From: Linderina pennispora
Taxonomy: Eukaryota; Kickxellomycota; Kickxellomycetes; Kickxellales; Kickxellaceae
Length of the DNA: 64,000 nucleotides
Assembly: GCF_002104995.1 (NCBI RefSeq)
Contig: NW_024468249.1
Span: 2,790,001-2,854,000 of the forward strand
Reading direction: 5' to 3'
The notes beneath the pieces were generated by a model. It ran no database searches. It had not been told where the DNA came from and saw nothing but the letters and a program-made list of their open reading frames with translations. Both the position numbers and the translations under genes were made by a program. Below are positions 43,038 to 53,052 of this stretch, in pieces. Position 1 is the first letter of the stretch. Every line of letters starts with the position of its first letter.

Positions 43038-43800
43038 TCAGCGCAGGCGTTTCAGCGCTGGTTCGCCGCTGCTAGCAGCAGAATCACCTGCAGCTGCAGC
43101 ACGCCTCTTGCGCGGGTTCTTTGTAGCCGCAGTGGGGCAGGGGCATTGGTAATAATGACTACAGAACGGCAGAGCCATCCAGGAATATAGCCTAAACCAC
43201 AGAGTGACTGGAAAATGAGTCTGAAGTTTAGAACTGCTGCAATGTCGCGGTTCAAGAGCCGAGACAAATAGGCCCGCCTGTATTGTGCCATGGCCCGCTT
43301 ACATGACTCGCTTGTACAGCGGAGAAGGCCATGGCACTCTACAGCTGGGTTCTTCGATCTCTGGTAGGGGCACGGGTTGAGAACATGCCGGAATGTCTAC
43401 AGGTGTTAATCTTCAGAGAGTCCAGTAGTTATGAGCTTTATGGAATGAATATGACTAAGGATTGCTGAGGAAAAAAGGGAGGATGGGGCCGTTCCGGCCC
43501 ACGATGTTTATACAGGTGGGGATTTAGATCTGCACATGGTGGCGAAGGGAATGGGGTTGCCCGAATGTCAACAGCAGGGACTTTTCGCAGCAGGACAGGC
43601 ACATCGATGATGCTCGGAGTTCATCAGTTAGATAGACTTTAAAGCTATGGTGGTTGAAATTGATGTGCTATCCCTTGCCGCAAATCGGCGCATGGTGTCG
43701 GACCATCGGTGCACCCCAATTACCCATGACTAGTACTAGATTTGGACTGAACTTGCTCCGCAGTTTCGCAGAAAGCCACCGGTTCCAAATCTGAACACCA
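43038..43800 (-). pseudogene. Decayed Fanzor (eukaryotic TnpB-like nuclease), C-terminal half
   Basis: RNA-guided nuclease family of eukaryotic mobile elements. Reading the minus strand from about 43793: FRILGVQIWNRWLSAKLRSK, then NLVLVMGNWGAPMVRHHAPI, then KVYLTDELRASSMCLSCCEK. The first contains the Fanzor GxW motif; the second carries the RuvC Glu (DEx-R-x-SS) and the first half of the zinc ribbon (C-x2-C). After an insertion (43404-43572) it resumes at 43396: FRHVLNPCPYQRSKNPAVEC, HGLLRCTSESC (second half of the ribbon), then LLNRDIAAVLNFRLIFQS with the RuvC-III NRD...N motif, then a basic tail (KNPRKRRAAA...LKRLR) to TGA 43040-43038. It has an in-frame TAG after GKG, a frame change before the tail, and no recognisable RuvC-I half upstream. 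Not functional as it stands. Confidence 0.75.
43404..43572. mobile_element. 169-bp MITE-like element inserted in the Fanzor remnant
   Basis: Starts TGTTAATCTTC and ends GCCCGAATGTCAAC, flanked by TACAGG and AGCAGG, an imperfect 6-bp target duplication. Removing the element and one flank restores the Fanzor zinc-ribbon frame (CEKSL-x-TFRHVLNP). A relative with the same ends and size lies at 54968-55129. Both share CGCCACCAT-like, GGCC and CCTCAG blocks internally when read on the minus strand. Confidence 0.6.
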
Positions 43801-44424
43801 AGAATGCGGAAGCTGGGTGATTCGCTTATCGGATTGTTGGACCTGCAAAATACGAAGGAGCCAAGATAAGCAGGGCTTTAATATATGGTTCCAAATTCGT
43901 TTTTACCAGTGTTTTTAAGATATATATTTGCCATGGCACGATCTGAATCCATCCGCCAAAAGAGAGAATGCTGTTTTAGGTGTCCACAGAGCAAGTAATG
44001 CATACTCGCTGTGAGGCTCAAAGAAGGTGGGTCCTTTCAAGCAATCAGAAACGTTCTAGCGGACGGTCGGACGCTTTTTAGACTATAATTTCATAAGAAA
44101 AGAAAAGAAGAGAAAAGAGAAAAGAGAGATACAGCAATTATGATATATGGTGTGAATAGAATCAGAGGTAGTGTCTTGAAAAACGATGAAGACGATAGAG
44201 ATGTTGGAGGTATTATGTGGACCAAGTGGATGTGGGGAGGTTAAAAACATGAGCCAGAGAGCGGGTGTTGACTGGCAAATCAGAACTAAGAGCCAGTTAT
44301 CGCTGTGCAATGCAGAACGAGAAAAGAGAAAAGGACCAATGTTCAAGCGCTGAGGTAGAAGGGAGGAAAGAAAACACACTTTCGGTATTGCTGTCCTGCT
44401 TAGAAGCTCCCACTGCTTTAAAAT
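43801..44424. other. Upstream flank of Fanzor remnant / 3' flank of AMT gene
   Basis: Where the Fanzor N-terminal half should be I see no RuvC-I motif or long frame. An A/G-rich run lies at 44090-44130. Confidence 0.35.
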
Positions 44425-45873
44425 TTAAAGTGCGTTGACAGCAGTGCCCTCTACTTGCTTCTCGGCAACCTCAGAAATCGACGACTTTACAGATTGCTGA
44501 TCGGTTGATACCAGGGTGGCTGGGCGAGCGGCACCACCGCTTTCCATGGTCGACGGCGAGTTGACGCTGCGCAGAGGCAGGTGTGAACCAGCAAACTTGT
44601 AGCCATGCTCGCCCATCTCGGCAACATCTGTACCGTGAAGCTCGCTCTCTTCGTCAATACGCAGGTGTAGCGAGGGAATCAGGTTCAGAGTCAGCAGGAT
44701 GATGGAGGTAATCACAAATGACCAAGCTGCACCCGAGGTGCTAGCTGCTAGTTGGATGGCAAGCTGCTTCCAGTGGTGGTCAATCCAGCCACCATCGATG
44801 TAGGATCCATTGAGCTCGGCGACAGCCTTGCTGGCAAAGATGCCAGTCAGAAGGTTTCCAACCATACCGCCAATGCCGTGAACAGCGAACACATCGAGGG
44901 CATCGTCAAATCCAAACTTCTCCTTGAAGTCAACCGCATAGTGGCAGCAAACACCAGCAACAAGACCAAAAACGAGCGCAGCCCAAGGAGCAACGAAGCC
45001 TGAGGCAGGAGTAATGGCAACCAGACCAGCAATAGCGCCAGAGCAGAAGTGGAAGCTGGAGAACTTTTTGCCGTTGCGGAAATACGCGACCACTGACCAG
45101 GAAAGGCCGCCCATGCACGCAGCAATATGTGTGACACTCGAAGCCATGCCAGCACGGCCGTTGGCAGCAACAGCAGAACCACCGTTGAAGCCAAACCAAC
45201 CAAACCACAGCAGCGAGGTACCAAGGATGATGTTGAGGTAGTTGTGCGGCTCAAACTTTTCCGAGCCAAAGCCATGGCGCTTGCCGAGAATGATAGAGAA
45301 GGCCAGGGCACCAAAGCCGGATGCAATATGCACTGGAGTGCCGCCAGCATAGTCCAGCGAGCCCATGGTGAAGAGCCAGCCGTTGGGGGCCCACGACCAG
45401 TACGCAATCGGGTCGTATACAATAGTGGTCCATACAAACGTGAAAACGATTGCTGGGAATATGCGAATGCGCTCGGCGGCTCCACCGAGGGCCAGCGCCG
45501 GTGTCAGCGCAGCGAACATGCACTGGAAGATGGCATAGACATTAGCAGGGATGGATGGTGCATTCGGATGCGGTCTGTCAGCAACATCAAGCAGCAGTCC
45601 GTAAGTCGCGTCACCAATGAACTTGTTGCCGGACTTGTCAGACAGCGCCAGTGAGAAACCGAGCAGTATCCATTGGATGCTGACCACAGCCATGGCGATC
45701 ATACACAGGAAGACCAGACTGACGGCGTTCTTGCTGCGAGCCATGCCACTGTAGAAGTACCCGACACCAGGTACCATGATGAACACGAGCGCCGAAGAGA
45801 CCAGGATCCAGGCCGTGTCGCCAGTGTTGATTTGCGGCGTGTCCGTGTCGAATCGTTTCAGATGCTCAGCCAT
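44425..45873 (-). CDS. Ammonium transporter (AMT/MEP family)
   Basis: 482-aa plasma-membrane ammonium channel/transporter with 11 predicted membrane helices. I chose ATG 45873 (MAEHLKRFDTDTP); the frame is open further up but the conserved N-terminal INTGDTAWILVSSALVFIMV follows directly. AMT signature LDYAGGTPVHIASGFGALAF with the first pore His, and the second His in VFAVHGIGGMVGNLLTG, form the twin-His pore. SWAPNGWLFTMG supplies part of the recruitment site. The cytosolic C-terminal tail keeps the ELHGTDVAEMGEHGYKF motif used for trimer coupling. No breaks. Fungal MEPs are usually under nitrogen-catabolite control by GATA factors; I did not verify GATA sites in the promoter. Confidence 0.95.
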   Translation of the reverse strand: MAEHLKRFDTDTPQINTGDTAWILVSSALVFIMVPGVGYFYSGMARSKNAVSLVFLCMIAMAVVSIQWILLGFSLALSDKSGNKFIGDATYGLLLDVADRPHPNAPSIPANVYAIFQCMFAALTPALALGGAAERIRIFPAIVFTFVWTTIVYDPIAYWSWAPNGWLFTMGSLDYAGGTPVHIASGFGALAFSIILGKRHGFGSEKFEPHNYLNIILGTSLLWFGWFGFNGGSAVAANGRAGMASSVTHIAACMGGLSWSVVAYFRNGKKFSSFHFCSGAIAGLVAITPASGFVAPWAALVFGLVAGVCCHYAVDFKEKFGFDDALDVFAVHGIGGMVGNLLTGIFASKAVAELNGSYIDGGWIDHHWKQLAIQLAASTSGAAWSFVITSIILLTLNLIPSLHLRIDEESELHGTDVAEMGEHGYKFAGSHLPLRSVNSPSTMESGGAARPATLVSTDQQSVKSSISEVAEKQVEGTAVNAL

Positions 45874-47358
45874 GGTTGAAAATATTGAATATCTTGCAGG
45901 AGCACAGGACAAGCTTGCAAGGAGATGGTGCTGGAGGTAGTAGAATATAGCCAATATGTGTTCTTAGATGGAAGAAAAAGGAAAGGCTTTTCGTCTCACA
46001 ATTGGCGCTGGCGTCGGTGCAGTGCTCCAGACTTGTGTGCGAGTATAATAGCGGCACGACGTTTGCAATGCCAAAATTTTGAGGGAGCAGAAGGAAATCC
46101 CTACGAGGCTTGGTGCGTGGTCGTTTGTGGCGACAGTATTATTTTGTGTCTGTATTCAGTAGGCTGGCTGTCAAGGCAAAACAGGACGCCTGACGCTTAA
46201 CAAGACAGCGAATGTAGAATAACGCGGAAAAGAATAGCAGTAGCGAACAGGGAATATAGAAAATTAATGTGAGGCGCGCGTTGAGGTGCTTTCACAATGG
46301 TTGGACGCTGGGTCTTGGTGGATGTCTGACGTGGAATACAGAAGAACCGGCATTGCAGGGTGTCAGCGGAATGTGGCATGGGTTTTATATCCGCATGGCC
46401 CACAACGACCTTCATCTAGTTCCTGCGCTCCGGAAGAGGGGAGAGACAGCGGATTAAGAGGGAGGGAAGGTTTATGGAGATTTCCGGGCCAGAGTCCTGT
46501 CGGCGAATCAGTGCACATGTGAGGAAAAAGGCTACACAGGCTGAGACTGCTTCAGGAAGTACGCGAAAATCAGGTCTTGTGCAGCAGCGTTGACTCGACA
46601 AAAGCACACAGCCGTGACAGGTGCAGCCAATGGATGTGCGTGCGGCAGCTCCTTGATGAGGCCTGATATTGGCCCAGCCCCACGCATTCCCGACTGCGAT
46701 CGCTATCGATCGCTTTGATCCAGTGCTGATCTCCGATTAGCGCCATCGATAAGGGCAAGTGAATAGGGGGAGCACTCATCGGATGAGCCCTTCAAGCCAG
46801 CGAACAATGATGACGAGGCACGATCGCCAGAGATGGCGGCCATAGGCTCTCTGGCGACACGGAAGCTTCTCTCGGCTCGCGATGCCCATACCCAGCAACA
46901 TGGTCGTCATTAGTGGTATAAGACATTGTTTTTTTTTGGGAATAGCAGCAGACACAGGCCGGCTCGCTGAATGTCGGAAAGGGTTTTTTTGCTCAGGCCT
47001 CCACCCACGAACCACCTCACTCTTGTTTTACCCCGCTAAAACAAACACAGCATCTGTATGCACGCGTGAGCGCCATGACCTTCATTCAGGCTCAAAAAAG
47101 GGACGCATATCTACCCGGATACATCAGAAGGCAAAATCGCAGTCGGCCACCCGCTTATCGATTGCGTCGTCCATAACTCGGAATCCTACAATGGCTCCAG
47201 AGGCGTGCTAACATGAAATGCTGTTGAATATACATATGCGGCTCATATCGTCAGGTTTGCAACACTTACTATACCACATCTGGCAGTCTTTTTTCGCCTG
47301 CCAGGGTGAAGCCCTGGCAGATTTTCACCTGGATCGCCTTAACCCGAGTCCCCTGCTC
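45874..47358. promoter_or_regulatory. Upstream region of the ammonium transporter and spacer
   Basis: 1.5 kb without a supported gene. The proximal 300 bp should hold the AMT promoter. Short frames lack features. Confidence 0.4.
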
Positions 47359-48536
47359 CTACGACTGTATGGCAAGGTACGTGGCATTGTGCCTCTGCTT
47401 CTGCTCCTTGCTGACCTGGTCAATGTTTGCAGCATCTTTGCGAGGCGCATGTGGGCGAGATGGCGCAGCAGCAGCGGTCTGGGCAGTGCGGGTATCAAAG
47501 TTCTCTGCATCGGCAAGTTGGGCCTGCTAGGAAACATTTCTGGCTGCGCCTACGTTAATCCCAAATGCCTCACCCCACCTGAAAGCCCCGCGGCCAATAA
47601 GCGCCTCCAGGCCAGCGTCATCGATGGCAAAGGTCAAGGGCTGCTGGTGATCGCTGTCTTCGTTTTCATACTGCATCTCGGGATACAACTCTGCAGCATC
47701 GATGTGTATGCCGATGTAGGTGTCGTAATAAAGGCATTGATTGGACACGTAACCGTAGTAGTATCCGCTGATTGCATCATATACGAGCCGAGAAGTACCA
47801 TGTTGGCTTTGCAAGGCATCCAGGGCATCGGAATCAGGTATACTTTCCGACCTGTCCTACTCCAGACGCATATCATCGGCATATGTGGCATTGGACGGGG
47901 CTCCGATAGCGTAAAGAACGGGCTGACAGAGGGCTTAGCAGACTGTGCAGATGAATAGACAGCGATTGCTTCAGATTTCTCCACATCAGGTGATTTGGCG
48001 CGACACCCTGTGGCCTTGTCTGTTCCTGGATTCCCTGATGTACATTTCCCAGATGCTACAGAATACGGGACCAACATAGGCGAAGTTTTTTTTGGGGTGG
48101 TCTGCTGGCTGTCTGCGCCAGTATTGTCAGCCTGCTGCTGCTGTTGCTGCTGCTTCGGTATCGTTCGGGAAGCAGTACCCCTAGGGGCAGGTAAAATACT
48201 GGCTAGATCCGAAAACTTGCTATGCTTCACATTGGGCATGTCCGGCTTGCCTATATGCTTTTCTTTCACTGTCGCTGATGCACCAGGAGCGGGGTTGTGC
48301 CTAGGTATCAAATCGACAGCTATTTTGATTTTGTTGCTGCCACCTTGATGTGACGACACCCTAGGAGGTGGAAAAATCACCGCCAGCCTTGTGTCTAAGG
48401 CACATTATGGCTGCATGGACTGCCTCGACCCTCCTTTCCTCTCATTTGTGGCAGGAGTTCTACGCAGCACATCGGATTCTAACTCCGACGATAACTCTAA
48501 TGACGATCCGTATCCAGGTGCTACTGAGAGGTCCAT
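47359..48536 (-). pseudogene. PRCC-like gene with several in-frame stops
   Basis: PRCC family proteins are nuclear, splicing/mitotic-checkpoint-associated. From ATG 48536 (MDLSVAPGYGSSLELSSELE) the frame reads on through LAVIFPPPR, SSHQGGSNKIKIAVDLIP, SKFSDLASILPAPR and MLVPYSVASG, all in PRCC order. Then, in a second frame, RLVYDAISGYYYGYVSN, LTFAIDDAGLEALIGRGAF and the family's C-terminal RHNATYLAIQS. Stops interrupt at TAA 48407-48405, TAG near 47857, TAG 47529-47527 and TAG 47361-47359. All four could derive from CAA/CAG by C-to-T change; one frameshift lies near 47900. Either a decayed paralog or a gene with unrecognised introns. Confidence 0.5.
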
Positions 48537-48984
48537 TGCATCAGATATGTTACTGTAGTAGTGTGTTTGTTGCTGTTTGTACAAATGTGTGTTGACACGG
48601 CACACCATCCAAGCGAGTACACCAGTATTATGATCAGCCATGCGAGAATTGAAGAAGGACTAGCATGGTCGCATTAGTTCCATTGCCCACGACCTTGTCT
48701 ATGTACGATAGCTCCTATCCATTTTGTCTAGGCGGCAAATGTCTGCCCAATGGTAGGTCTGTCACATTTGGAGGAACACTTTTGCTCGACTCGTAAAATA
48801 GCTGTTGGAAAAGCATCAGTGCTGAACTGCTGGGGTAGAGCGATACTTGGATATTAATTGGATATTTAAAGTATATCACTACCAGAACAGGCAGTGTCGA
48901 GCGACTGAGGAAGAAAAAGAAGGCTATTGCTGCGGATGAGGAAATAGTCAAGACCATGGGTTGGGATGAACAAATATTTGCATC
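48537..48984. other. Intergenic region
   Basis: 448 bp between the PRCC-like gene start and the F-box/LRR gene stop. Nothing recognised. Confidence 0.4.
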
Positions 48985-50610
48985 TCAACTGTCTGAGACT
49001 GCTCCTGAATCTACGAAATTGAACTGTGGCATATCTAGAGCGCCGTCCTTCATTCCACGCCTATTGCGCCAAATTGCCAATTCAATCATATTGGCAATCA
49101 TCGCTGGGGCTCTGATCGTCTGCAGTACTGGCATGTGTCTAGTCAATTCAGCAAACCGTCGGAACGGTACATCATCCAGTACACCAAATATACTTGGCAC
49201 TGAAATGATCTCCAGGGATGGGGAAATTGTAGGTGAATCTAAAGCAAGCTCTGGATATCTTGGGTGTTCGCACCAGGCAACAGACAAGTGGATTAGCATC
49301 GGCAAACACAACAACAGCTGGGCAAGCTGCTCAGTTGCAATTGGGAAATGTATCTCCAGTCGCTGTAGCACAAAAACTTGGTCCTCACTTGGATTGACTG
49401 GTCTAAGGCAGGGAAGTGGGATTCGGCGCACCCTCAGATCAAGCATGTGTAAGTTGTAGCAGATGGTGAGCAGCGGTCGCAGATCAGCGTCACAGCACCG
49501 AGGATCTTCAGGAATGTTTCTTGATGTATCACCGATAACACGCAGCAGGCGAAGAGCTGGTGTGTCACAAAGGTAGAAATCGACAGTGGTATCTCTTTGT
49601 GGCAGCTCAATTACGAGGTCAAGCAGCTGTGGGTATCTTATCCGTCGCTGGAAGCTTACGCAGAGGTCTGCATCACTTGCAAGCCGCAAATAAGTCAGAC
49701 TTGGTAGCTCAAAATGCTCCTGATCGAAATCGTCCGTGTTACCATCGCCATGCAGTAGAACCGAAAGCTCCAAATCAAGTAACCTCAGGTTTGGAAAAGC
49801 GGACATAGTAGTGTCGGCAGAGCTTTGTCTGAACAGAAACAGGATGTCGCGCAAACTAAAGTTTTTCATAGTCAGTGAGGTCAGCGACTGCGAAATCGCT
49901 TGCGATACAACCCAAGGTCTATTTGCGGTGGATATTGGGATAGACTTGCAGACATACAATGTGCTAAGCGGCTGGTCTATGTCTGCTAGTTCTGGCGGTA
50001 TTGTAGCAGTTGATACCAACGTGCGCAGCAGAGGCATACGAGGGACTAGGCTGTATAATGGATGCATATCGGATATTGTGTCGGTACCAGTAGCCATGTA
50101 CTCTAACCGCTCGATGCAGCTGAAGTTTTCGATAAGATAGTCACTGAATGTAGTCGTCAAGTCTTGGCTGCGTGAAATCAGCCAGCTACGGTTGCGCTCA
50201 AGATACTGCCGGATTACCATCGACCGGATCGCAGGGAAGCTTATCGAGCTTATCTGCTGGTCAGTCAAGAACCTTTGCAATACGACCGAGTCTACCACAC
50301 ACGTCGATGCATCGATAACCAAGTGTTCGATTTGCCTGCGCTGCTCCGACGGTATGCGGTCCAGAGAATGAGCGCTCCAAGTAGCAGCCCGGTCAACCCC
50401 TGCCCCATACCGCTGAAGGTTACAACACACGATCCGATACAGATAGGGCAAGGTTGCCTGGCGAACACGTCGGCATGTGCTGAGTAGTGGTATAAGCCGC
50501 GCACTATGGACTTTTAGGTGCTGTCGTGGCTCAGAAACCACATGCAGAGTGTAAAACTCACAGACAACTTTGTCCAGAACCAGGTCTGGCAAGGAACTCA
50601 AACAAACCAT
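48985..50610 (-). CDS. F-box/leucine-rich-repeat-type protein
   Basis: 541 aa from ATG 50610 (MVCLSSLPDLVLDKVVCEFY), which places an F-box-like helix at the very N-terminus; an upstream in-frame extension is Cys-rich and implausible. The first 90 residues continue LIPLLSTCRRVRQATLPYLY, the usual second half of fungal F-box domains. The rest is a chain of irregular LRR-like units, for example FPNLRLLDLELSVLL, LPSLTYLRLASDADL, YPQLLDLVIELP and LQRLEIHFPI. Likely an SCF ubiquitin-ligase adaptor. Similar architecture is seen at 62613-64000, suggesting an expanded family. Intact. The same-strand oxidoreductase gene ends 76 bp upstream of this start. Confidence 0.7.
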   Translation of the reverse strand: MVCLSSLPDLVLDKVVCEFYTLHVVSEPRQHLKVHSARLIPLLSTCRRVRQATLPYLYRIVCCNLQRYGAGVDRAATWSAHSLDRIPSEQRRQIEHLVIDASTCVVDSVVLQRFLTDQQISSISFPAIRSMVIRQYLERNRSWLISRSQDLTTTFSDYLIENFSCIERLEYMATGTDTISDMHPLYSLVPRMPLLRTLVSTATIPPELADIDQPLSTLYVCKSIPISTANRPWVVSQAISQSLTSLTMKNFSLRDILFLFRQSSADTTMSAFPNLRLLDLELSVLLHGDGNTDDFDQEHFELPSLTYLRLASDADLCVSFQRRIRYPQLLDLVIELPQRDTTVDFYLCDTPALRLLRVIGDTSRNIPEDPRCCDADLRPLLTICYNLHMLDLRVRRIPLPCLRPVNPSEDQVFVLQRLEIHFPIATEQLAQLLLCLPMLIHLSVAWCEHPRYPELALDSPTISPSLEIISVPSIFGVLDDVPFRRFAELTRHMPVLQTIRAPAMIANMIELAIWRNRRGMKDGALDMPQFNFVDSGAVSDS

Positions 50611-50686
50611 TATCAGCGTATAATAGTAAATATTCGGTGAACAAAAGAGGCAAGGCACTTTTTTGGCCCCGGAGCAGCAACCCACT

Positions 50687-51955
50687 TTACTTATTGACAG
50701 GATATGTGCCAACGAAGGTGCTGCGAATAGCCTTCCCAAGCTTGATGTCTGGTGCGCATTTGTGGATTGCTTCATCACTGGGAACCACATGGCCTTTTCC
50801 CTGGATGAGCGCGTGCTTTTCGCCTAGAATTAGCTTCATCGACAATTTGGGTGGTCGAGACTCCTCCAACTCTGCGGCTATATTTTCGGTGGAGACTGCA
50901 GCAACGAGTCTAGCAATGTTTTTGCCCGCTAGTCTACCGCCAGATGCCGCAGCTCCAGCAAACTTGATCTGTGCCCGGTTGCAAATGTCACCCACAGCGA
51001 AAATGTGGGGGTAATTGGGGTCGTCGAGCTGCAGCGAACTCTTGACACGGATACCATTAGGCGTGAACATCGGTTCAGCTGTCGACGATGGCAGTTTGAT
51101 AAGAGTCTCCTTGGTCTTGGCACCCAGGCAGTTGAACACCAGATCTGCCTTGACATTCTCACCGCTGCTAGTCTCAATGACTACATTGCGCTTGACTGAG
51201 TTTACTAGCTCAGGGAGGATATCTGAAAACTCAAGTGCCTCACTCGATCCCAGATCATCAACAGGGGTCTCATTGACTACCCGCTGACTGAACAGAGTAT
51301 TGACACCCAGCTTGCACAGAATATCAGCTGCTCCCTGCCGGAACTCATATAGGAATGGCCCAGGCACAGGTAGGTCGCGTGAATGTACTAGCGTAATGGT
51401 CTTCTCAGGGAAATCCGTCTTTAGATCCGCTGCCAGCTCTGTACCGACTGCTCCTCCACCGACAACTACGATTGATTCGGCGCTTTTGATTAAAGCATGG
51501 TCGTACTCAAGGTCCCTAATGAATTCGTCCTTGGTGGATGCGCTAACACCGATAGGCGCTTGACGACTGACCCCCATGGCCAAGACCAAATAGTCGAATT
51601 CGAGCCGTTCCTGAGATCCAGCCAGCTCAACAAAGTGCGGAGTGACTTGAGAGATAATTTCTTTGCGGATGATAAACGATGGGTGCTGCAGCCATGGCAT
51701 CGAAGAGTACGGTGCCCACAGCTTGCGCCCATAGTCCAGCTGACTCAGTCCACGCGTCATACCTAGGTAATGCACGAATCCGTCGCGCCTGTCAACTAGC
51801 GTGATCTGGATGTTTGGGTTGGGCGGTGCCTGTTTGGTACCATCGTAGTCGCTGTTGGTAGCCAACAGATGCGTGTATATCGCTTTGGCGGCACCGAGTC
51901 CGCCATAATTTCCGCCGGCGATGATAATGCGAATAGGGGTATTGAGAACCGCCAT
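50687..51955 (-). CDS. FSP1/AIF-like FAD-dependent NAD(P)H oxidoreductase
   Basis: 422-aa pyridine-nucleotide-disulphide-oxidoreductase-fold flavoprotein (AMID/FSP1/Ndi1-like family), reducing quinones with NAD(P)H. ATG 51955 precedes the first dinucleotide-binding motif (IRIIIAGGNYGGLGAAKAIY). FDYLVLAMGVSRQAP is the FAD-contact strand, SIVVVGGGAVGTELAADLK is the NAD(P)H-binding motif, and YPHIFAVGDICNRAQIKFAG is the C-terminal FAD motif. No Cys-x4-Cys disulphide is present, which fits FSP1/AIF rather than true disulphide reductases. No mitochondrial presequence or membrane helix is evident. Intact. It is not in an operon; proximity to the F-box/LRR gene is just compactness. Confidence 0.85.
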   Translation of the reverse strand: MAVLNTPIRIIIAGGNYGGLGAAKAIYTHLLATNSDYDGTKQAPPNPNIQITLVDRRDGFVHYLGMTRGLSQLDYGRKLWAPYSSMPWLQHPSFIIRKEIISQVTPHFVELAGSQERLEFDYLVLAMGVSRQAPIGVSASTKDEFIRDLEYDHALIKSAESIVVVGGGAVGTELAADLKTDFPEKTITLVHSRDLPVPGPFLYEFRQGAADILCKLGVNTLFSQRVVNETPVDDLGSSEALEFSDILPELVNSVKRNVVIETSSGENVKADLVFNCLGAKTKETLIKLPSSTAEPMFTPNGIRVKSSLQLDDPNYPHIFAVGDICNRAQIKFAGAAASGGRLAGKNIARLVAAVSTENIAAELEESRPPKLSMKLILGEKHALIQGKGHVVPSDEAIHKCAPDIKLGKAIRSTFVGTYPVNK

Positions 51956-52899
51956 ATCTGTCTGGCTAATGTTGAAAAGGCGTGATAGATAGGAATACGA
52001 GAACAAAAAGTGACGAGTGGAACACTTTTGGACAAGAGGTCGAAGAGCTTTAGCAGATTTATATGCCGGTCATCACGCTTGAAAAATGCCAAGACTTGCT
52101 CAATGTTTATGTCCCTGGGTTTGTCACCACACTCATGCACAGTCTTTACAATTCGGTGGGATGCCTGTCCAACCCAATCGGATATTCCGTGCAGGAGCAG
52201 TATGCATGTTGTAGGCGGCCTCAGAATCCTTCCAATTGGATGCCTGGCTTATCTGTTCATGCACGCTGTGCATACCGCATTTGATAAGGGCTCCGCCCGG
52301 TAATTGACGTGAGAACGATAGAAAGCACTGACTGGCTCTGAAGGAATTGGTGTGGGTCTAAAGCACACGATGGGTGGTGTAGGGTAAAAGAAAAGAACGA
52401 GTAGTGAAAGATACCTTATATGTGAATATGTGTGTAACTTTCGTGTAGCGCAGATTCTGAATAAGCTGTCAAGTGATGGTATCTTAATCCAGAAATATGC
52501 GAGCGTTGTGAGCGTATCAACAATAGAAAGTGACAGAGTTAAGGAATATATATTGATGAAGAAGGCTAAAGAGAAGTAGGAAGGGAGAGGCGAGCGAAAA
52601 GGGTTTATACCATCGCTCAGGTGGCACAGCCAAAAAAAGAAGAAAAAGGACAACAGGATGAAAAACTATGTAGTTCACAGTAATCAGATCTTGAGATTCC
52701 AACAATGTCCATGATCGCCATTCCACCAACAACCATCTGACACATTCAAATGGCCGGTTTGCCATGATGCTCTTATTGATGTGTCAACCCATGCTGATTA
52801 GCAGCCAAACCTGCATCATGAGCAGGGTATTTCTAGTAGTCTAAAGAAATCAAAACTGATTTAGATAGTATAAACATATTATTACTAATAGTTACAACT
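51956..52899. other. Intergenic region up to the right duplication arm
   Basis: About 940 bp with the promoter of the FSP1-like gene. A 134-codon Phe-rich frame on the minus strand is low-complexity and not called. Confidence 0.4.
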
Positions 52900-52904
52900 A
52901 GGAG

Positions 52905-53052
52905 TAGCAAGTCTAGCTGACAGATTAAAACTGATGTCAGCAATCTAGTGGTGACATTCAATGCCGAGACAGCGCGGATTCTGCGTGTCAGCGTCAATGG
53001 ATTCATGGACTCGCTAATCCTGGTGACCCGCACCATAGAAGCTTTTTCGTAA
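52905..53052 (+). pseudogene. Pcc1 3' fragment at the duplication edge
   Basis: Last 49 codons of Pcc1, reading TDVSNLVVTFNAETARILRV and ending FMDSLILVTRTIEAFS at TAA 53050-53052. The 5' half is absent because the duplicated block starts here. Marks the right locus as the recipient of the copy. Confidence 0.8.

Noticed and set aside
43404-43572. Ordinary spliceosomal intron in the Fanzor remnant
   Set aside because: GT...AG borders exist (GTTGAC to CTGTAG) but splicing there breaks the frame, whereas excision with a 6-bp duplicate restores it.
47359-48536. TAA/TAG read as Gln (variant genetic code)
   Set aside because: Other intact genes in the window end in TAG or TAA at family-appropriate lengths (WD40, GLTP, flavodoxin).
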